DNA of 64,000 bases from Kitasatospora sp. MAP5-34. Its GTDB lineage: Bacteria; Actinomycetota; Actinomycetes; Streptomycetales; Streptomycetaceae. A program made the translations under genes and the position numbers. The stretch spans positions 62,001 through 126,000 of the forward strand of contig NZ_JARXZC010000001.1 in assembly GCF_029894335.1 (NCBI RefSeq). Reading direction: 5' to 3'. Positions 59,905 through 64,000 of the stretch are shown here, in pieces. The notes under the pieces are model-generated. The model was not told the DNA's origin, ran no database searches, and saw only the letters and a list, made by a program, of their open reading frames with translations. Each line of letters begins with the position of its first letter. Position 1 is the first letter of the stretch.

Positions 59905-62241
59905 ATGGGAGCCCGACAGGTCGCCCCCAGGGCGCCGCAGCTCGTACTGGAGACCGACGGCGACTCGCAGGTGATGAGCCCGAGCCGTTCGTACAACGTC
60001 GGCCGGGACCCGACCGGTGACATCGTGCTCGCCGACCCCCGGGTCTCCTGGCATCACGCGTTACTGCATGTGGACGACGGGCACTGGGCTCTGGACGACA
60101 CCGGCTCCACCAACGGCACCTGGACCCACGGCCACCGCGTCCAGCACCTCGACCTCGACCCCGGCACCACCGTCAGCTTCGGCAGCCCCGACGGGCCCCG
60201 CGCCACCGTGACCGCCCTCCCGGAGCCGACCCCGCCCGCCGCGCAGACGCCCTCCGCCCTCACTTCGCTCACCGGCTCCTACCGCGCTCCGACCACCGTC
60301 CGCCCGCTGCCCGCCAAGGTCACCAGGATCGGCCGCGCCACCGACAACGATCTGGTCGTCCCTGACCTCTCGGTCTCCCGGTACCACGCCGAACTGCGGG
60401 CCAGGCCCGACGGCCGGTACGAGATCGTCGACACCGGCAGCCACAACGGCACCTACCTCAACGGCCAGCCCGTGCTGCGGGCCGTGGTCGGCGGAACGGA
60501 CCTGATCGGCATCGGGCACTCGATGTTCTGCCTGGTCGGCGACGAGCTGCAGGAGTTCGTCGACACCGGCGACGTCGACCTGGACGTCGAGGGCCTGGTG
60601 GTCCGGGTCGCCGACGGCCGGAAGCTGCTCGACGGGATCACCTTCCCGGTCGGCCAGAAGTGCCTGCTCGCCGTCGCCGGGCCGAGCGGCGCGGGCAAGT
60701 CCACCCTGCTGAACGCCCTCACCGGACTGCGCCCCGCCGACGAGGGCACCGTCCGCTACGACGGCCGCGACCTCTACCGCGACTACGCCGAGCTGCGCCG
60801 CCGGATCGGCCTCGTCCCGCAGGACGACATCCTGCACACCCAGCTCACCGTCCGCCGCGCCCTCGGCTACGCCGCCGAACTACGCTTCCCCGGCGACACC
60901 GCGCCCGCCGAACGGGCCGCCCGGGTCAACGAGGTGATCGGCGAACTCGGCCTGGAACAGCGCGCAGACCAGGTCATCTCCAGCCTCTCCGGCGGCCAGC
61001 GCAAGCGCGTGAGCGTCGCGCTGGAACTGCTCACCAAGCCCTCGCTGCTCTTCCTCGACGAGCCGACCTCCGGCCTGGACCCCGGCATGGAGCGCTCGGT
61101 GATGCAGATGCTGCGCAACCTGGCGGACGACGGCCGCACCGTCATCGTCGTCACCCACAGCGTGCTCAGCCTCGACCTCTGTGACCGCCTGCTGCTGCTC
61201 GCCCCCGGCGGCAGGACCGCCTTCTACGGACCGCCCGGCGAAACGCTCGGCTTCGTCGGTTTCACCGAGTGGCCGGCGGCCTTCGAAGCCTTCGAGAACG
61301 ACACCGCGCGGGACTGGGCGGGCGACTACCGGAACTCCGACGAGCACCGCCGCTACATCGCCGACGCGATGGACCGACCGCACCGCACCCCCGCCACCGC
61401 CCCGGCGCCCGTCGCGCCTCCCCCGCCACAGGGGTGGTTCGCGCAGCTCGGCACCCTGGTCCGCCGTTACGCCAGCGCGCTCGCCGCCGACCGGATCTTC
61501 CTCGCCGCCATGATCGTTCTGCCGTTCGCGATGGGCGCGATGACCCGGGCCCTGGCCGGCAGCACGTTCACCCAGCTCACGGCCCTCAACGCGCTGCTGA
61601 TCCTCTGCGTCGGCGGGGTCCTCGTCGGAGCTGCCAACGGGGTGCGCGAACTGGTCAAGGAGCGCGTCATCTACCAGCGTGAACGGGCCGTGGGGCTGTC
61701 CAGATCGGCCTACCTCTGGTCGAAGATCGTCGTGCTCGGCACCATCACGGTCGTCCAGGCGGTGGTGCTCACCATGGTCGGCCTGACCGGCGTCAAACTC
61801 CGGCCACAGGGCGGCAGCGGGGTCTTCCTGCCGCCCCTGCCGGAGATCACGCTCGCCGTCGCGATGCTCTGCCTCACCTCGCTGATGCTCGGCCTCCTGG
61901 TCTCCGCCCTGGTGACGAAGGAGGAGGTCACCATGCCGCTGCTGGTGCTGCTCACCATCGTGCAGGTGGTGTTCTGCGGCGCGCTGCTCCGGCTGAACGG
62001 GGTGCCCGGCCTGAACCAGTTCTCCTGGCTGGTCCCCTCCCGCTGGGCGCTCGGGGCGATGTCCGCCAGCGTCGACCTGCACCGGATCTTCCCCACCAAG
62101 CTCACCACCGACCCGCTGTTCCGGCCCACCCAGTCCACCTGGCTGCTCGACATGGGCCTGCTGGTGGGACTCTCCGTGCTGTTCGGCTTCCTGGTGATCC
62201 GGCTGCTCCGGCGGCACGAACCCGCCATCATGCGCCGGTAG
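59905..62241 (+). CDS. FHA-ABC transporter fusion (Rv1747-like)
   Basis: A 778-residue protein. Two FHA domains (RDPTGDIVLADPRVSWHHAL with GSTNGTW; GRATDNDLVVPDLSVSRYHA with GSHNGTYLNG) bind phospho-Thr. An ABC domain follows with Walker A GPSGAGKST, signature LSGGQRKR and Walker B LLFLDEPTSGLD. The last 300 residues are an ABCG-type membrane domain with about six hydrophobic segments (GVRELVKERVIYQRERAVGL). The architecture matches mycobacterial Rv1747, an exporter controlled by Ser/Thr kinases. A kinase is encoded two genes on. Confidence 0.92.
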   Translation: MGARQVAPRAPQLVLETDGDSQVMSPSRSYNVGRDPTGDIVLADPRVSWHHALLHVDDGHWALDDTGSTNGTWTHGHRVQHLDLDPGTTVSFGSPDGPRATVTALPEPTPPAAQTPSALTSLTGSYRAPTTVRPLPAKVTRIGRATDNDLVVPDLSVSRYHAELRARPDGRYEIVDTGSHNGTYLNGQPVLRAVVGGTDLIGIGHSMFCLVGDELQEFVDTGDVDLDVEGLVVRVADGRKLLDGITFPVGQKCLLAVAGPSGAGKSTLLNALTGLRPADEGTVRYDGRDLYRDYAELRRRIGLVPQDDILHTQLTVRRALGYAAELRFPGDTAPAERAARVNEVIGELGLEQRADQVISSLSGGQRKRVSVALELLTKPSLLFLDEPTSGLDPGMERSVMQMLRNLADDGRTVIVVTHSVLSLDLCDRLLLLAPGGRTAFYGPPGETLGFVGFTEWPAAFEAFENDTARDWAGDYRNSDEHRRYIADAMDRPHRTPATAPAPVAPPPPQGWFAQLGTLVRRYASALAADRIFLAAMIVLPFAMGAMTRALAGSTFTQLTALNALLILCVGGVLVGAANGVRELVKERVIYQRERAVGLSRSAYLWSKIVVLGTITVVQAVVLTMVGLTGVKLRPQGGSGVFLPPLPEITLAVAMLCLTSLMLGLLVSALVTKEEVTMPLLVLLTIVQVVFCGALLRLNGVPGLNQFSWLVPSRWALGAMSASVDLHRIFPTKLTTDPLFRPTQSTWLLDMGLLVGLSVLFGFLVIRLLRRHEPAIMRR

Positions 62242-62253
62242 CCGGTTGTGGCC

Positions 62254-62793
62254 ATGGACGACCCGTACGCCAATGCCGGTCCAGGCTTCCGGCCCACCCA
62301 CGTCGTCCCCGAGGACGGGCTGCCGACCTGGGCCGCGCCCGACCCCTCCCACCCGACGGCCAGGCTCGACCCGCTGCTCCCCGTCCGGCTCGCCGAGACC
62401 AGCGGTGACTGGGCCTGTGTGGTCTGCTCGAACGGCTGGTCCGCCTGGGTGGACGGCCGCCTCCTGGTCGCCCTCCCGCACCACCCGCCCGGCACCGCCC
62501 GTCCGCTCACCACCACCGCCGACCCGCGCCCGCTGCTCGCCGAGCTGGAACGCTCCCTCGCCTCCTACCGGCGGCTGGTCGACGAACTCGCCGACGGGCG
62601 GCTCGACCTGGAGACCTTCCGCCGGCGCAGCCACGGGCTGCGGGTCGGCGCGGTGCTGGACGGCCCGGCCGCCTGGCTGCTCGACCTCGACCAGGGGCGC
62701 TGGTACTTCTGCGACGGCGCCCGGCTCCAGACGTACGCCACGGTCGAGCCGGTGCCGACCGAACACGTGCCGACCGAGGCCGGTGACGCATGA
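62254..62793 (+). CDS. Conserved protein between FHA-ABC transporter and kinase
   Basis: A 179-residue soluble protein starting MDDPYANAGPGFRPTHVVPE. It has WACVVCSNGWSAWVDGRLLV and a Leu-rich helix (RSLASYRRLVDELADGRLDL). GTG at 62248 is an alternative start. Its stop overlaps the kinase start by ATGA. This gene trio is conserved in streptomycetes, so it probably serves the same signalling path. Function unknown. Confidence 0.78.
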   Translation: MDDPYANAGPGFRPTHVVPEDGLPTWAAPDPSHPTARLDPLLPVRLAETSGDWACVVCSNGWSAWVDGRLLVALPHHPPGTARPLTTTADPRPLLAELERSLASYRRLVDELADGRLDLETFRRRSHGLRVGAVLDGPAAWLLDLDQGRWYFCDGARLQTYATVEPVPTEHVPTEAGDA

Positions 62794-63761
62794 GCGCGCC
62801 GCTGGACCTGAGCGGGCAGCAACTCGCCGGCTACCGGCTGGACAAGGTGATCGGGCGCGGCGGGATGGCGGTGGTCTACCAGGCGGAGGACCTGCGGCTC
62901 GGCCGGATCGTCGCCGTCAAGCTGCTCGCCCCCGAACTCGCCCGCAACGACGTCTTCCGGCAGCGGTTCGCCCGCGAGTCGAAGATCGCGGCGGCCATCG
63001 ACCACCCGCACATCGTCCCGGTCTACGAGGCGGGCGAGGCGGACGGCATGCTCTACATCGCGATGCGCTACGTGCGCGGACGCGACCTGCGGGCGCTGCT
63101 GGACCGCCAGGGCCCGCTGTCCGTCCGCCAGACCGTCCGGATCACCACCCAGGTCGCCTCCGCGCTCGACGCCGCGCACGCCCACGACCTGGTCCACCGG
63201 GACGTCAAACCCGGCAACATCCTGATCGCCGAGGGCACCGACGCCGAGCACCCCGAGCACGTCTACCTGACCGACTTCGGCCTGACCAAGAAGTCGCTCT
63301 CACTGACCGGACTGACCACGGTCGGCCAGTTCGTCGGCACCCTCGACTACGTCGCGCCCGAGCAGATCTCCGGCAAGCCCGTGGACGGCCGCTGCGACGT
63401 CTACAGCCTGGCCTGCGTGGTCCACGAGGAACTCACCGGAGCGCCGCCGTTCCGCCGTGACGACGACCTGGCGCTGCTCTGGGCCCACCTGAACGACCCG
63501 GCCCCGGCACCCACCACGCTCCGCCCCGACCTGCCCGCCGCCCTCGACGCGGTGCTCGCCAAGGCCCTCGCCAAGACCCCGGGCGAGCGCTACGACAGCT
63601 GCCTCGGCTTCGTCGCGGCGCTCCGGGCGGCGGGCGAGACGGCGGACGGTCGGGCGGCCGTTCCCACCCCGACCGAGGTGATCCCGGCGCTGCCCGAGCG
63701 GTCGGCGAGTCCCCCGATGCCGCCCGCCTGGGCGCTGCCGGTCTTCGTGGTCGGTGATTAG
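62790..63761 (+). CDS. Ser/Thr protein kinase (Hanks type, no membrane segment)
   Basis: A 323-residue kinase with P-loop VIGRGGMAVVY, Lys in VAVKLL, catalytic HRDVKPGN, DFG as TDFGLTKKS, and APEQISGK. A TLTTVGQFVGT-type activation segment could be autophosphorylated. There is no transmembrane segment or PASTA tail; after the kinase domain (about 275) comes a Pro/Ala-rich tail with TPTE, which may be a phospho-Thr target for the FHA domains of the transporter upstream. Confidence 0.92.
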   Translation: MSAPLDLSGQQLAGYRLDKVIGRGGMAVVYQAEDLRLGRIVAVKLLAPELARNDVFRQRFARESKIAAAIDHPHIVPVYEAGEADGMLYIAMRYVRGRDLRALLDRQGPLSVRQTVRITTQVASALDAAHAHDLVHRDVKPGNILIAEGTDAEHPEHVYLTDFGLTKKSLSLTGLTTVGQFVGTLDYVAPEQISGKPVDGRCDVYSLACVVHEELTGAPPFRRDDDLALLWAHLNDPAPAPTTLRPDLPAALDAVLAKALAKTPGERYDSCLGFVAALRAAGETADGRAAVPTPTEVIPALPERSASPPMPPAWALPVFVVGD

Positions 63762-63821
63762 GCCGGATGCGGTCGGGCATCGGCTGTCGGGCCTCAGCGA
63801 CTGGGTTCAGGGATCCGGGCC

Positions 63822-64000
63822 TCAGCGATCGGGCCGGATGCGGTCGGCGATCAGGCCGCCCAGCGCGCCGGCCAGTGCGCCCCAGAGCGCGGCCAGCGGT
63901 ACGGAGATCAGCAGGTCGGGCTGCAGGGACACCCCGCCGCTCCCGCCGAGGCCCAGCAGGGAGAGCCCGTACGAGGCCGAGAGCCGGGTGAGCAGCCCGA
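63822..64000 (-). CDS. C-terminus of a membrane protein, cut by window edge
   Basis: The last 59 residues of a reverse-strand protein: LLTRLSASYGLSLLGLGGSG, then QPDLLISVPLAALWGALAGA and LGGLIADRIRPDR. One hydrophobic segment and a charged end. Location after the FHA-ABC/kinase genes fits the streptophobe-type membrane proteins found there in streptomycetes; this is a guess. The direct repeat GGCCGGATGCGGTCGG occurs at the kinase stop and again near this stop. Confidence 0.6.
   Translation of the reverse strand, partial: GLLTRLSASYGLSLLGLGGSGGVSLQPDLLISVPLAALWGALAGALGGLIADRIRPDR

Noticed and set aside
1-64000. rRNA, tRNA, CRISPR arrays, insertion sequences and replication origins
   Set aside because: Looked for characteristic sequences and arrays by eye; none was seen. 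A tRNAscan and Rfam search would be needed to exclude small RNAs.

Overview
The window is very GC-rich (around 70 percent by eye) with tightly packed, often 4-base-overlapping genes, GTG/TTG starts, long GC hairpin terminators and Streptomyces-type gene families. It fits a chromosome segment of a Streptomyces or Kitasatospora-like actinomycete. There are no rRNA or tRNA genes, no CRISPR array and no intact transposase. All assignments are by reading the sequence; no search was run.

Left edge to about 7.9 kb: an isocyanide (isonitrile) synthase cut by the window edge, a P450 and an exporter lie downstream of a P1B copper ATPase, a Met-rich small membrane protein and an ECF sigma factor that resembles mycobacterial SigC. 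A zinc-finger protein diverges from the sigma gene and a Met-rich membrane protein follows. This looks like a copper-linked isonitrile locus. 8.0-17 kb: an unusual biosynthetic operon (decarboxylase, SbnA-like synthase fused to rhodanese, cysteine-desulfurase-like enzyme, two ATP-grasp ligases, exporter) and then a methyltransferase. Zur-like palindromes lie in front of the operon and of the methyltransferase, so a zinc-responsive metallophore is a reasonable guess.

17-28.5 kb: secreted proteins and a compact glycan-assembly operon made of fusion proteins (GT2; GT4 plus GT-C; flippase plus GT4), bracketed by two paralogous beta-rich proteins that share an N-terminal domain but differ at the C-terminus. 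28.6-34.2 kb: a zinc block with Zur-like boxes, a zinc ABC importer, the Fur-family repressor, a His-rich protein with two internal repeats, and an ArsR repressor with the SmtB alpha-5 zinc site. 34.4-39.5 kb: a molybdopterin oxidoreductase and several conserved proteins of unknown role.

39.5-43.6 kb: a four-gene operon that starts with a 28-codon Cys-Cys peptide, passes through a strong hairpin, and then encodes a PqqD-like/M50 membrane protease, a TPR protein and a flavin reductase. It is a possible undescribed peptide system. 44-55 kb: a mannosyltransferase-like GT-C protein, methyltransferase, GT2-DUF2064 fusion, two-component system, epimerase, PAP2 phosphatase and small conserved proteins, with a recurrent 11-bp-period direct repeat at several promoters. 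55-64 kb: an endolysin-like protein, a PBP4-type carboxypeptidase, a PQQ-propeller lipoprotein, an FHA-ABC transporter (Rv1747-like), a Ser/Thr kinase, and the C-terminus of a membrane protein at the right edge. Several gene remnants (28.7, 34.25, 54.5 and 54.7 kb) mark past deletions.
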